A stretch of DNA of 64,000 bases. Source: Pseudomonas sp. 30_B (GTDB taxonomy: Bacteria; Pseudomonadota; Gammaproteobacteria; Pseudomonadales; Pseudomonadaceae). The stretch is taken from NCBI RefSeq assembly GCF_017491605.1, contig NZ_JAFGYY010000028.1:1-64000 (forward strand), given 5' to 3'. Shown piece after piece: positions 16,471-24,870 of the stretch. Within the stretch, counting starts at the first letter, position 1, and the number at the start of each line of letters is the position of its first letter. Below the pieces are notes generated by a model that was not told the origin of the DNA, did not search any database, and saw only the letters and a program-made list of their open reading frames with translations. Position numbers and translations under genes: made by a program.

Positions 16471-17688
16471 ATGACTGAACCCCGTTCAGCTCGTCGCTTT
16501 GCGCGCATCGATCGCCTGCCCCCCTACGTTTTCAACATCACCGCCGAACTGAAGATGGCCGCCCGCCGCCGAGGCGAGGACATCATCGACCTGTCCATGG
16601 GCAACCCAGACGGGGCCACGCCGCCGCATATCGTCGAGAAGCTCTGCCAGGTCGCCCAGCGCGAAGACACCCACGGCTATTCCACGTCCCGTGGCATTCC
16701 GCGCCTGCGCCGCGCCATCTCGCACTGGTACCGCGACCGCTATGACGTGCAGATCGACCCGGAATCCGAAGCCATCGTCACCATCGGCTCCAAGGAAGGT
16801 CTGGCGCACCTGATGCTGGCAACCCTGGATCATGGCGACACGATTCTGGTGCCCAACCCCAGTTACCCGATCCACATCTACGGCGCGGTGATCGCCGGCG
16901 CCCAGGTGCGCTCGGTGCCCCTGGTGCCGGGAATCGACTTCTTCAACGAGCTGGAGCGGGCGATCCGCGAGTCGATTCCCAAGCCGAAGATGATGATCCT
17001 CGGCTTCCCCTCCAACCCCACGGCGCAGTGCGTGGAGCTGGACTTCTTCGAGCGCGTGGTCGACCTCGCCAAGCGCTACGACGTGCTGGTGGTGCACGAC
17101 CTGGCGTACGCGGACATCACCTTCGACGGCTGGAAGGCCCCTTCGATCATGCAGGTGCCCGGCGCCAAGGACATCGCGGTGGAGTTCTTCACCTTGTCCA
17201 AGAGCTACAACATGGCCGGCTGGCGCATCGGCTTCATGGTCGGCAACCCGGAGCTGGTCTCGGCCCTGGCGCGGATCAAGAGCTACCACGACTACGGCAC
17301 CTTCACCCCGCTGCAGGTAGCGGCCATCGCCGCGCTGGAAGGCGACCAGCAGTGCGTGCGCGACATCGCCGAGCAGTACCAGAAGCGCCGCGACGTGCTG
17401 GTGAAGGGCCTGCACGAGGCCGGCTGGATGGTGGAGAACCCCAAGGCTTCCATGTACATCTGGGCGAAGATTCCCGAACACTACGCGCACCTGGGCTCGC
17501 TGGAATTCGCCAAGAAGCTGCTCAAGGACGCCAAGGTCTCGGTGTCGCCCGGCATCGGCTTCGGCGACTATGGCGATGACCACGTGCGCTTCGCCCTGAT
17601 CGAGAACCGCGACCGCCTGCGCCAGGCTGTGCGGGGCATCAAGGCGATGTTCCGCGCCGACGGCCTGTTGCCGGCGAAGGCGGAGTGA
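16471..17688 (+). CDS. alaC: Alanine transaminase AlaC-type aminotransferase
   Basis: A 405-residue class I/II PLP aminotransferase. The start region RFARIDRLPPYVFNITAELK and DLSMGNPDGATPPHIVEKL are close to AlaC, which makes alanine from pyruvate and glutamate. PLP attaches at Lys244 in FFTLSKSYNMAGWRIGF; NPSYPIHIYG and FPSNPTAQCVE are the substrate/cofactor loops. The preceding sequence CGAGGAC is a usable ribosome site. It is divergent from the PhzF gene and ends at a strong terminator, so it is monocistronic. Confidence 0.88.
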   Translation: MTEPRSARRFARIDRLPPYVFNITAELKMAARRRGEDIIDLSMGNPDGATPPHIVEKLCQVAQREDTHGYSTSRGIPRLRRAISHWYRDRYDVQIDPESEAIVTIGSKEGLAHLMLATLDHGDTILVPNPSYPIHIYGAVIAGAQVRSVPLVPGIDFFNELERAIRESIPKPKMMILGFPSNPTAQCVELDFFERVVDLAKRYDVLVVHDLAYADITFDGWKAPSIMQVPGAKDIAVEFFTLSKSYNMAGWRIGFMVGNPELVSALARIKSYHDYGTFTPLQVAAIAALEGDQQCVRDIAEQYQKRRDVLVKGLHEAGWMVENPKASMYIWAKIPEHYAHLGSLEFAKKLLKDAKVSVSPGIGFGDYGDDHVRFALIENRDRLRQAVRGIKAMFRADGLLPAKAE

Positions 17689-17692
17689 TGCA

Positions 17693-17720
17693 AAAGGGGC
17701 GGCCAGTTGGCCGCCCCTTT
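17693..17720. terminator. Bidirectional terminator between alaC and DUF411
   Basis: AAAGGGGCGGCC, AGTT loop, GGCCGCCCCTTT. The symmetric A and T flanks serve both the plus-strand alaC and the convergent minus-strand gene. Confidence 0.88.
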
Positions 17721-17749
17721 CGTTTGTGAGTCCTTGGCCCGGGTGAGCC

Positions 17750-18184
17750 TCAGTGCGCGGGATAGTCCGCCAGCACTTCACGCTGGCCGGTTTTGCTCAG
17801 GCCCACGACCTGGTAGGCGTCATGGCGGTCGCCCATTTCCATGCCCGGCGAGCCGACCGGCATGCCCGGCGCGGCGGCGCCGACCAGGTCCGCGCGCTCG
17901 CGCAGTTTCAGCACGTCGGCGGCTGGCACGTGGCCCTCGACGAACTTTCCGTCGATCACCCCGGTGTGGCACGAGCCCATGTTGTAAGGCACGCCGAGCT
18001 TGGTCTTCACTGCACTCATGTCCGCCTCGACATGGTCGTTGACGGTGAAGCCGTTCTTCTCCAGGTGCTTGATCCAGTCCTTGCAGCAGCTGCAGTTGGC
18101 ATCGCGGTGGACGTCGATGGTCAGCGGCTCGGCGGCCTGGGCGGCGCCGGCGACGAGGGCGGTGAGCAGAAGCAGGGTACGCAT
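17750..18184 (-). CDS. DUF411 family periplasmic metal-binding protein
   Basis: A 144-residue exported protein. The signal peptide MRTLLLLTALVAGAAQA is followed by the DUF411 core: DVHRDANCSCCKDWIKHLEK with the Cys-x-Cys-Cys motif, then GSCHTGVIDGKFVEGHVP. DUF411 proteins are often found in metal, especially copper, resistance loci and probably bind metal in the periplasm. The ATG at 18184 has GAGG nine bases upstream and starts exactly at a signal peptide. There are no copper genes immediately beside it here, though copZ lies 17 kb away. Confidence 0.82.
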   Translation of the reverse strand: MRTLLLLTALVAGAAQAAEPLTIDVHRDANCSCCKDWIKHLEKNGFTVNDHVEADMSAVKTKLGVPYNMGSCHTGVIDGKFVEGHVPAADVLKLRERADLVGAAAPGMPVGSPGMEMGDRHDAYQVVGLSKTGQREVLADYPAH

Positions 18185-18385
18185 GGTGGAAACCTCAAGG
18201 ACCGGAAGCCTGCGAGGATACTCCCCGGAGGCTGGACCGCCCCATCGGCCAGCTGTATCTATATATGACGGAGGTCCCGAACTTGCCGCGTCTTCCGGGG
18301 TCTCTAGCTGATCGCTCATGCATCCGCGGCGCTGGGTCGCAGCTGCGGACGCGCTGGAATGGCTATTCGGCCAAGGAGAAAGAGC

Positions 18386-18853
18386 ATGCTCTTCGCCCGT
18401 CTCGTCCTGCTGCTACAGGCCCTGGTGTGGGGTGGTCTGGGGCTGCTGTATTGGATTCGCCCCTACGAAATGGCCAACCTCAGCGGTATGTTGCTGATGG
18501 AGCCTTCCTCTGTGAGCGATGCCCGGGTGTTCTACGGCGGGCACCAGTTCGCCCTCGCGCTGTTCCTGGTGTTCGCCCTGCGCCGCCGCCTGCTGGTGCG
18601 CCCGGCGTTGATCCTGGTGATCCTCGTGCAGCTCACACTGACCCTGTCGCGCCTGCTGATCGCCTGGACCGAAGGCGGCATGGAGGTGGACGCGCAGCTG
18701 GCCGGCGTGGTCTATCGCGGAGCGATTTCCGCGCTGGCGATCCTCGCCCTCTACTGGCTGGAGCGGCAGTCGCGCAACCGGACTCCACCGACGTCGTCCA
18801 GCAAGGAGCCCGACGAGCCGGAAGAGCACCGGGCGGATTTCGAGGGCCTCTGA
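18386..18853 (+). CDS. Small four-helix membrane protein (DUF4345-like)
   Basis: A 155-residue inner-membrane protein with four hydrophobic segments (about residues 4-22, 44-65, 68-88 and 107-126) and a charged, proline-rich cytoplasmic tail. The layout WIRPYEMANLSG followed by ARVFYGGHQFALALFLV is reminiscent of DUF4345-type proteins. The ATG at 18386 follows AAGGAG at good spacing. Function unknown; it stands alone, divergent from the DUF411 gene. Confidence 0.75.
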   Translation: MLFARLVLLLQALVWGGLGLLYWIRPYEMANLSGMLLMEPSSVSDARVFYGGHQFALALFLVFALRRRLLVRPALILVILVQLTLTLSRLLIAWTEGGMEVDAQLAGVVYRGAISALAILALYWLERQSRNRTPPTSSSKEPDEPEEHRADFEGL

Positions 18854-18893
18854 GCCCCGGAAATTCCCTGCCACGCGGACGGTGTCCGGATGA

Positions 18894-18934
18894 GCGGGGT
18901 AGCCCAACGCACCCGGAATGCCGGGTTACCCCGC
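18894..18934. repeat. Nested inverted repeat
   Basis: Outer arms GCGGGGTA (18894-18901) and TACCCCGC (18927-18934) enclose inner arms ACCCGG and CCGGGT around AATG. It lies between a membrane-protein gene and the DUF1883 gene, and could act as a terminator or be a dispersed repeat. Confidence 0.6.
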
Positions 18935-18984
18935 GTGTCATGCTATCGTATTGATTTTGCGGAAGAACCGGTGCGGGGCCAAAG

Positions 18985-19287
18985 ATGAAGTTCGTACATC
19001 AACGTGAACACCTGAACGAAGGCGATCTGGTGGTCATCGAGTGCTCCATGACCTGCAACATCCGCCTGATGACCGATGCCAACTTCCGCAGCTTCAAGAA
19101 CGGCGGCCGCCATGCCTACCACGGCGGCGCGTTCGACCGTTTCCCGGCGAAGATCAAGGTGCCCAGCACCGGTTACTGGAACGTCACCATCGACACCGTG
19201 ACCCGCCGCGCCATCAGCGTCACGCGCAAGGCCGACTTCAAGTACAGCATCAAGTTCGTCCGCAAGTCGCCGTCCAACTACAGCTGA
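18985..19287 (+). CDS. DUF1883 domain protein
   Basis: A 100-residue protein matching the DUF1883 pattern: MKFVHQREHLNEGDLVVIEC, CNIRLMTDANFRSFKNG and STGYWNVTIDTV. The fold is a small all-beta domain of unknown function, sometimes found fused to TIR domains in other bacteria. No signal peptide, so it is cytoplasmic. It ends three bases before the stop of the convergent lipoprotein gene. No partner is apparent. Confidence 0.8.
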   Translation: MKFVHQREHLNEGDLVVIECSMTCNIRLMTDANFRSFKNGGRHAYHGGAFDRFPAKIKVPSTGYWNVTIDTVTRRAISVTRKADFKYSIKFVRKSPSNYS

Positions 19288-19290
19288 TAT

Positions 19291-19785
19291 TCAGTGTCCG
19301 GCGTGCGCGGGGAAATCCTTCAACAGCCGCGCGATGGCGTCGTCGAATACCTGTTGGGTCAGGGACGGATCGTGCAGCTGGCGCGCACCCTGGGCCTGCA
19401 ACAGCACCTCGCCTGAGGCTTCGTCGAGAATCCGCAGGGCCAGCCGGGCCTCTGCGGAGTCGGTGATCTGCGTCTGGGTGATCACCCCCGCCGAGGTCGA
19501 CACCGGGCGCTGGACGATCCCGGACTGGTTATCGAGCCCGAACAGGTAGATCACCCGCAGTTCCCCCGAACTTTCCTGGTAGCGATACCCCTTGGCCTCC
19601 AGCGCCCGGCGCACGCCGAGGTCGAAGCGGTCTTCGAGATCCTCGCGTTGCCCCGGCGCGTCCAGGGCCTGGATGAAGAAGGTGCTCTGGTGGCCGTCGG
19701 CGTTCGGCGACACGCTGACGGTGGCGGGGTCGCTGGCGCAGCCGGCCAGCAGGAGAAGCAGCAGGGGCAGGATCAGGCGGGGCAT
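19291..19785 (-). CDS. Putative lipoprotein (DUF4136-like)
   Basis: A 164-residue lipoprotein: the signal peptide ends in the lipobox LLAGC with acylated Cys16. The mature part has alternating strands and helices (STFFIQALD, RRALEAKGYRY, RLALRILDEASGEVLLQAQGAR), ending in FDDAIARLLKDFP. This arrangement resembles DUF4136 outer-membrane lipoproteins. It lies downstream of nothing obvious in an operon and is convergent with DUF1883. Confidence 0.72.
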   Translation of the reverse strand: MPRLILPLLLLLLAGCASDPATVSVSPNADGHQSTFFIQALDAPGQREDLEDRFDLGVRRALEAKGYRYQESSGELRVIYLFGLDNQSGIVQRPVSTSAGVITQTQITDSAEARLALRILDEASGEVLLQAQGARQLHDPSLTQQVFDDAIARLLKDFPAHAGH

Positions 19786-19838
19786 GGGCGGTACTCGGGT
19801 TATTGTGCCCTTAGCCTAGCCCGTTGAACGCAGGACGC

Positions 19839-19859
19839 CGCCCAACTCTTGGTTGGGCG
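19839..19859. terminator. Hairpin between trmA and the lipoprotein gene
   Basis: CGCCCAAC and GTTGGGCG pair around TCTTG just after the trmA stop. There is no clear T-run in the trmA direction, so it is a weak candidate. Confidence 0.4.
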
Positions 19860-19867
19860 TTGCCTGA

Positions 19868-20953
19868 TCAGCGGCGGGTCAGCAGCACGCCGGCTTCCAT
19901 GTGGTGCGTGTAGGGGAACTGATCGAACAGGGCGCAGCGGCTCACCCGGTGGGTGTCGTGCAGCTGGGCGATGTTCTGCGCCAGGGTCTCCGGGTTGCAG
20001 GAGATGTACAGGATGTTGTCGAAGCGCCGGGTCAGCTCGCAGGTGTCCGGGTCCATGCCGGCGCGCGGCGGGTCGACGAACACGCTGCCGAAGGCGTAGG
20101 ACTTCAGGTCGACGTCGGCCAGGCGGCGGAACGGGCGCACGTCATTCAGCGCCTGGGTCAGCTCCTCGGCGGAGAGGCGCACCAGCGTCACGTTGTCCAC
20201 GGCGTTGTCGGCCAGGTTCGCCAGGGCGGCGTTCACCGAGGTCTTGCTGATCTCGGTGGCCAGCACCTTGCGCGCGCGGGTCGCCAGCGGCAGGGTGAAG
20301 TTTCCGTTGCCGCAGTACAGCTCCAGCAGGTCGTCTTCGCGCTGGCCCAGGGCTTCGTAGGCCCAGTTGAGCATCTTCTGGCAGACCTCGCCGTTGGGCT
20401 GGGTGAAGGCGCCCTCCGGCTGACGGTAGCGGAAGGTGCGGCCGGCGACGGTCAGCGCTTCATTCACATAGTCACGGCCCACCACCAGACGCTTGCCGCG
20501 CGAGCGGCCGACGATGCTCACGCCCAGTTCGGCGGCCAGCTTCTCGGCGGCAGCCTGCCAGGCAGCGTCCACCGGGCGGTGGTAGCAGAGGGTGATCAGC
20601 GCGTCGCCCGCCAGGGTGGTGAGGAATTCCACCTGGAACAGCTTGTGGCCCAGGGTCGGCTCGGCCCAGGCGGCCTTCAGGCGCGGCATCAGCTCGTTGA
20701 TGCGCTGGCTGGCGATGGGGAACTGCTCGATCAGGATCGGCGTGTGCTTGTCGCCCTGCTCGAACATCGCGTAGTGGCGCGCTTCGCCTTCGCGCCACAG
20801 GCGGAACTCGGCGCGCAGGCGGTAGTGCTCGCGGGGCGAGTCGAACACCTCCGGTTCCGGCGCGGCGAAGGGCGCCAGCAGCTCGCGCAGGCGGGCGGCC
20901 TTGTCGGCCAGTTGGCTGTCGTATTGGGAAGGGTCGAAACGCGGACTGCTCAT
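19868..20953 (-). CDS. trmA: tRNA (uracil-54-C5)-methyltransferase
   Basis: A 361-residue SAM-dependent enzyme that makes m5U54 (ribothymidine) in the T-loop of tRNA. Recognisable family segments: FDPSQYDSQLADKAARLREL at the start, SAM-binding ELYCGNGNFTLPLA (about 210-223), VDPPRAGMD (about 290) and the nucleophile region ILYISCNPETLAQN with the catalytic Cys, then the terminal base region HHMEAGVLLTRR. Length matches E. coli TrmA. Single-gene unit with a repeat element just upstream. Confidence 0.93.
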   Translation of the reverse strand: MSSPRFDPSQYDSQLADKAARLRELLAPFAAPEPEVFDSPREHYRLRAEFRLWREGEARHYAMFEQGDKHTPILIEQFPIASQRINELMPRLKAAWAEPTLGHKLFQVEFLTTLAGDALITLCYHRPVDAAWQAAAEKLAAELGVSIVGRSRGKRLVVGRDYVNEALTVAGRTFRYRQPEGAFTQPNGEVCQKMLNWAYEALGQREDDLLELYCGNGNFTLPLATRARKVLATEISKTSVNAALANLADNAVDNVTLVRLSAEELTQALNDVRPFRRLADVDLKSYAFGSVFVDPPRAGMDPDTCELTRRFDNILYISCNPETLAQNIAQLHDTHRVSRCALFDQFPYTHHMEAGVLLTRR

Positions 20954-20988
20954 GGGGCGGGTAACTCGTGTGGAGGCGGCGGCATTTG

Positions 20989-21062
20989 ATGGGTATCGCT
21001 TCGCTCCACGCCATCCTACATCAGTGCCACTTGTAGGATGGGTGGAGCGCAGCGATACCCAT
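20989..21062. repeat. Dispersed palindrome, GGGTATCGCT...CCATCCTACA type
   Basis: Arms of about 31 bases (20989-21020 and 21032-21062) pair with a few mismatches around an 11-base loop. It sits between trmA and the purine permease gene. It differs in sequence from the REP-like elements elsewhere in the window. Confidence 0.8.
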
Positions 21063-21077
21063 GCCGCGAAAGAAAAA

Positions 21078-22373
21078 TCAGGCGTTGTACCAGCCCAGCT
21101 TGATCACAAACAGAACCGACAGGATCACCAGCGCCGGGTTCAGCTCGCGGAAGCGGCCGGACAGCAGTTTGCAGGCGGTCCAGGTGATGAAACCGAAGGC
21201 GATGCCGTTGGCGATGGAGAAGGTCAGCGGCATGGCCAGGGCGGTGACCACCACGGGTGCGGCGACGGTCAGGTCGTCCCAGTCGATTTCGGCCAGGCCC
21301 GAGGCCATCAGCACAGCGACGAAGAACAGCGCCGGTGCGGTGGCGAAGGCCGGGACGTTACCCGCCAGCGGGGCGAAGAACAGCGCCAGCAGGAACAGTA
21401 AGGCGACCACGAGGGCGGTCAGGCCGGTGCGGCCGCCGGCGGAAACGCCCGCGGCCGATTCGATGTAGCTGGTGGTGGTGGAGGTGCCCAGCAGCGAGCC
21501 GAACATGGCGGCGGTGCTGTCGGCGATCAGGGCGCGGCCCATCTTCGGCATGTGTCCGTCCTTGCCCATCAGGCCGGCGCGCTTGGCCACGCCGATCAGG
21601 GTGCCGGAGTTGTCGAACAGGTCGACGAAGAGGAAGGCGAAGATCACGCTGGTCAGGCCGATGTCCAGGGCGCCCTTGATGTCCAGTTGCAGGAAGGTCG
21701 GCGCCAGCGACGGCGGCATCGACACCACGCCGCCGAACTTGGATACGCCCAGGGCGATGGCGATGAAGGTCACCACCAGGATGCCGATCATCACCGCACC
21801 GGTCACGCGGCGGGCTTCCAGAGCGACGATCAGGATGAAGCCAAGGATCGCCAGCAGCGGCTCGGGCTTGGCCAGGTCACCCATGCCCACCAGGGTGGCG
21901 GCGTTGGCGACGACGATGCCCGATTCCTTCAGCGCGATCAGCGCGAGGAACAGGCCGATGCCCGCGGCGATCGCCGAGCGCAGCGCCAGCGGGATGCTGT
22001 TGATGATCCATTCGCGGATGCGGAAGATCGAAATGATGAAGAACATGCACGCGGAGAGGAACACCGCACCGAGCGCCACCTGCCAGGTGTGGCCCATGTG
22101 CAGCACCACGGTGTAGGTGAAGAAGGCGTTCAGGCCCATGCCGGGCGCCAGGGCGATCGGGTAGTTGGCGATCAGGCCCATGATGGCAGAGCCGATGGCC
22201 GCCGCCAGGCAGGTGGCGACGAAGATCGCGCCCTTGTCCATGCCCGTCTCGCCGAGAATGCTCGGGTTGACGAAGAGGATGTAGGCCATGGTCAGGAAGG
22301 TGGTGATACCCGCCAGGATCTCGGTGCGCACATTGGTGTTGTGCGCCTTGAGTTGGAACAGCTTTTCCAGCAT
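21078..22373 (-). CDS. NCS2-family purine permease (AzgA/GhxP-like)
   Basis: A 431-residue membrane transporter with 12-14 hydrophobic segments. TEILAGITTFLTMAYILFVNP at the N-terminus and ALAPGMGLNAFFTY are hallmarks of the adenine/guanine/hypoxanthine branch of NCS2 permeases; LGTSTTTSYIESAAGV is the second family motif. It imports purine bases with protons. The start at 22373 (MLEKLFQLKAHNTNVRTE) has GGGGAG upstream and aligns with family starts. It is divergent from a lipoprotein gene across 276 bases that hold no other recognisable element. Which purine it prefers cannot be told. Confidence 0.88.
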   Translation of the reverse strand: MLEKLFQLKAHNTNVRTEILAGITTFLTMAYILFVNPSILGETGMDKGAIFVATCLAAAIGSAIMGLIANYPIALAPGMGLNAFFTYTVVLHMGHTWQVALGAVFLSACMFFIISIFRIREWIINSIPLALRSAIAAGIGLFLALIALKESGIVVANAATLVGMGDLAKPEPLLAILGFILIVALEARRVTGAVMIGILVVTFIAIALGVSKFGGVVSMPPSLAPTFLQLDIKGALDIGLTSVIFAFLFVDLFDNSGTLIGVAKRAGLMGKDGHMPKMGRALIADSTAAMFGSLLGTSTTTSYIESAAGVSAGGRTGLTALVVALLFLLALFFAPLAGNVPAFATAPALFFVAVLMASGLAEIDWDDLTVAAPVVVTALAMPLTFSIANGIAFGFITWTACKLLSGRFRELNPALVILSVLFVIKLGWYNA

Positions 22374-22649
22374 GTTTGGCTCCCCGTGACGCTCTTGCGC
22401 CGTTATCGTTCTGGCCGGGAAAAGCAAGGTGCATGCCCAGGTGGGCCCTGCGCCTTTCTTGTGGCCGGCAAAAGGCGCGCATGATACCAGCTCGTCCTGC
22501 GCCGGAGAATTTCTGACCGGACCGCCAGCATCCGTTCGTCATCCAGCATAGTAGCGGGTGCCGACCAAGGGAGTGCAACTTGTGCCACGAAGGTGGTCTG
22601 ACTCTCTATGACCCTGGCCCGACGGGCCCTTCTGCCTGATTCGCATTCG

Positions 22650-23141
22650 ATGAAACGCTCGATACCGTTCCTTTTCACCACGCTGCTGGCCGCCTGCGCC
22701 GGTGCTCCGCCGTCGGCGCCGCAACATACGTTCGATGTGCATGCCTTGGCCGAGCAGCCTACGGCCAGCACCCGCACCCTGGCGGACCCGCAAGGCAAGG
22801 CCGTGCTGGTGGCAACCCATCCCGCGCTGACCCAGCAGGACGTGCAGCGCGCCGAACTGGCCAGCGTGGCCGATGGCAAGCCGGCGGTGCGCGTGCTGTT
22901 CACCCCGGACGCCAGCCAGCGCCTGGCCAGGCTGACCCAGGAAGAGCAGGGCAAGGCCCTGGCGGTGGTCATCGACGGGCAATTGCGTCTATTGCCCAAG
23001 GTGACGCGGGTGGTGACCGACGGGCAGGTGATGCTCAAGGGTTTCGCAAGCCAGGCGGAAGCCGAGACGCTGGTACGGCGGCTGAATGAGTTGCGCGATA
23101 CCCCGGTGCAACCGGAGCAGCAGTCAGGCGGGCAGCCGTAA
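22650..23141 (+). CDS. Lipoprotein with a SecD P1-head-like domain
   Basis: A 163-residue lipoprotein; the lipobox LLAAC gives acylated Cys16. The mature domain includes VRVLFTPDASQRLARLT, then ALAVVIDGQLRLLPKVTRVV, then LKGFASQAEAETLVRRLN, which follows the order of the head subdomain of SecD (substrate-binding strand, VVIDG, then the insertion of a helix and EA-x-x-L-x-x-L). It is not fused to any membrane domain. Periplasmic or outer-membrane anchored. The start ATG at 22650 lacks a strong ribosome site; an upstream ATG at 22608 would spoil the signal peptide. Role unknown. Confidence 0.65.
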   Translation: MKRSIPFLFTTLLAACAGAPPSAPQHTFDVHALAEQPTASTRTLADPQGKAVLVATHPALTQQDVQRAELASVADGKPAVRVLFTPDASQRLARLTQEEQGKALAVVIDGQLRLLPKVTRVVTDGQVMLKGFASQAEAETLVRRLNELRDTPVQPEQQSGGQP

Positions 23142-23167
23142 TAAAGGTAGGACGGCCTTCCGGCTTT

Positions 23168-23262
23168 TGTAGGAGCGAGCTTGCTCGCGAACCGCACAAC
23201 GCAGGAGCCTGGCTGGAATCCGTTCGCGAGCAATAACGATGGCGTCCCCCCTCGCTCCTACA
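23168..23262. repeat. REP/BIME-like element with a disrupted right arm
   Basis: The left arm (23168-23192) is identical to the 25-base arm of the 11.2-kb element. The right arm starts GTTCGCGAGCAA at 23222 and finishes CTCGCTCCTACA at 23251-23262, but 17 bases, TAACGATGGCGTCCCCC, replace the single G expected between them. Confidence 0.82.
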
Positions 23263-23295
23263 GGTTCAGCCTGATCCCTGCGGAAGGCAGACATG

Positions 23296-23323
23296 AAAAA
23301 GCCCGGCATCTGCCGGGCTTTTT
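23296..23323. terminator. Bidirectional terminator downstream of glyA
   Basis: AAAAAGCCCGGCA, TC loop, TGCCGGGCTTTTT. Its symmetry serves both minus-strand glyA, whose stop is 25 bases away, and plus-strand transcription from the lipoprotein gene. Confidence 0.92.
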
Positions 23324-23347
23324 CGTCGTGCGGTTCGCGGTTCGGGC

Positions 23348-24601
23348 TTAGGCGCCGTATACCGGGAACTTGGTGCAGATGGCCTTGACCTTCTCGCGCA
23401 CGCTGTCCACTACGGACTCGTCGCCCATGTTGGTCAGGATGTCGCAGATCCAGCCGGCCAGCTCGCGGCACTCGGCTTCCTTGAAACCACGGGTGGTGAC
23501 AGCCGGGGTGCCGATGCGCAGGCCGGAGGTGACGAACGGGGAGCGCGGGTCGTTCGGCACGCTGTTCTTGTTCACGGTGATGAAGGCGCGACCCAGGGCG
23601 GCGTCGGCGTCCTTACCGGTGATGTCCTGCTTGATCAGGGACAGCAGGAACAGGTGGTTCTGGGTACCGCCGGAAACCACGTCGAAGCCGCGCTCGATGA
23701 ACACGCTGGCCATGGTCTGGGCGTTCTTCAGGACCTGCTGCTGGTAGGCCTTGAACTCGGGCTGCAGGGCTTCCTTGAAGCACACGGCCTTGGCGGCGAT
23801 CACGTGCTCCAGCGGGCCACCCTGGGCACCCGGGAAGACGGCGGAGTTCAGCTTCTTCTCGATCTCTTCGTTCTTGCGAGCGAGGATCAGGCCGCCGCGC
23901 GGGCCGCGCAGGGTCTTGTGGGTGGTGGTGGTGACCACGTCGGCGAACGGCACCGGGTTCGGGTAGACGCCAGCGGCGACCAGACCGGCCACGTGGGCCA
24001 TGTCGACGAACAGGTAGGCACCGACCTTGTCGGCGATGGCGCGGAAGCGGGCGAAGTCCAGCACCTGGGAGTAGGCGGAGAAGCCGGCGACGATCATCTT
24101 CGGCTTGTGCTCGACGGCCAGGCGCTCGACTTCGTCGTAGTCGATCAGGCCGTTGGCGTCGATGCCGTACTGGATGGCGTTGTACAGCTTGCCGGAGGAG
24201 GAAACGCTGGCGCCGTGGGTCAGGTGACCGCCGTGGGCCAGGCTCATGCCCAGGATGGTGTCACCGGCATTGAGCAGGGCCAGGTAGACGGCGGAGTTGG
24301 CCTGGGAGCCGGCGTGCGGCTGGACGTTGGCGTAGTCGGCGCCGAACAGCTGCTTGGCGCGGTCGATGGCCAGTTGCTCGACGACGTCGACGTACTCGCA
24401 ACCACCGTAGTAGCGCTTGCCCGGGTAGCCTTCGGCGTACTTGTTGGTCAGCACCGAACCCTGGGCTTCCATCACCGCCGGGCTGGTGTAGTTCTCGGAG
24501 GCGATGAGCTCGATGTGCTCTTCCTGGCGCTGGGCTTCCTGCTCCATCGCGGCGAAGAGTTCGGCATCGTAGCGGGCGAGGGTCAAATCACGGCTGAACA
24601 T
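23348..24601 (-). CDS. glyA: Serine hydroxymethyltransferase
   Basis: A 417-residue PLP enzyme interconverting serine and glycine with tetrahydrofolate, the main one-carbon source. The PLP lysine is Lys229 in VVTTTTHKTLRGPRGG, the same number as in E. coli GlyA. Other landmarks: EQEAQRQEEHIELIASENY near the N-terminus, NVQPHAGSQANSAVY and HGGHLTHG. Length is standard. It is tail-on to morA across 269 bases containing a BIME-like repeat, an order shared with P. aeruginosa PA4602-PA4601 (recalled). Confidence 0.95.
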   Translation of the reverse strand: MFSRDLTLARYDAELFAAMEQEAQRQEEHIELIASENYTSPAVMEAQGSVLTNKYAEGYPGKRYYGGCEYVDVVEQLAIDRAKQLFGADYANVQPHAGSQANSAVYLALLNAGDTILGMSLAHGGHLTHGASVSSSGKLYNAIQYGIDANGLIDYDEVERLAVEHKPKMIVAGFSAYSQVLDFARFRAIADKVGAYLFVDMAHVAGLVAAGVYPNPVPFADVVTTTTHKTLRGPRGGLILARKNEEIEKKLNSAVFPGAQGGPLEHVIAAKAVCFKEALQPEFKAYQQQVLKNAQTMASVFIERGFDVVSGGTQNHLFLLSLIKQDITGKDADAALGRAFITVNKNSVPNDPRSPFVTSGLRIGTPAVTTRGFKEAECRELAGWICDILTNMGDESVVDSVREKVKAICTKFPVYGA

Positions 24602-24757
24602 GGCGGTCCTCTTAAGGATCGGGTGCTGGGAAAGGCGCGCATTCTAACCCAAGGTGGCGGGGCTGGCACATGAAAGGCGGTCATGTGGCTGACAAGCGGG
24701 GTTCAAGGCCAGGATCGCGGCGGAATTGAGCGCGCTCTGGCACTCAGGGTAGGGCGG

Positions 24758-24843
24758 GCGTAGGAGCGGACTCCGTCCGCGATCGCTTCCCGGCAACTCC
24801 GATCCGGCCGGTGGCACATCGCGGACGGAGTCCGCTCCTACGC
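24758..24843. repeat. REP/BIME-like element, GAGCGGACTCCGTCCGC type
   Basis: Two perfect 26-base arms at 24758-24783 and 24818-24843, each with an internal palindrome GCGGAC-TCC-GTCCGC. A diverged copy is at 33074-33140. It sits between glyA and morA. Confidence 0.88.
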
Positions 24844-24870
24844 ATAGCCAGGCATCGCGCGGATGCGCGG

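Noticed and set aside
24602..24870. Glycine riboswitch before glyA
   Set aside because: The only structured element is the REP-like palindrome; no glycine aptamer core was seen.
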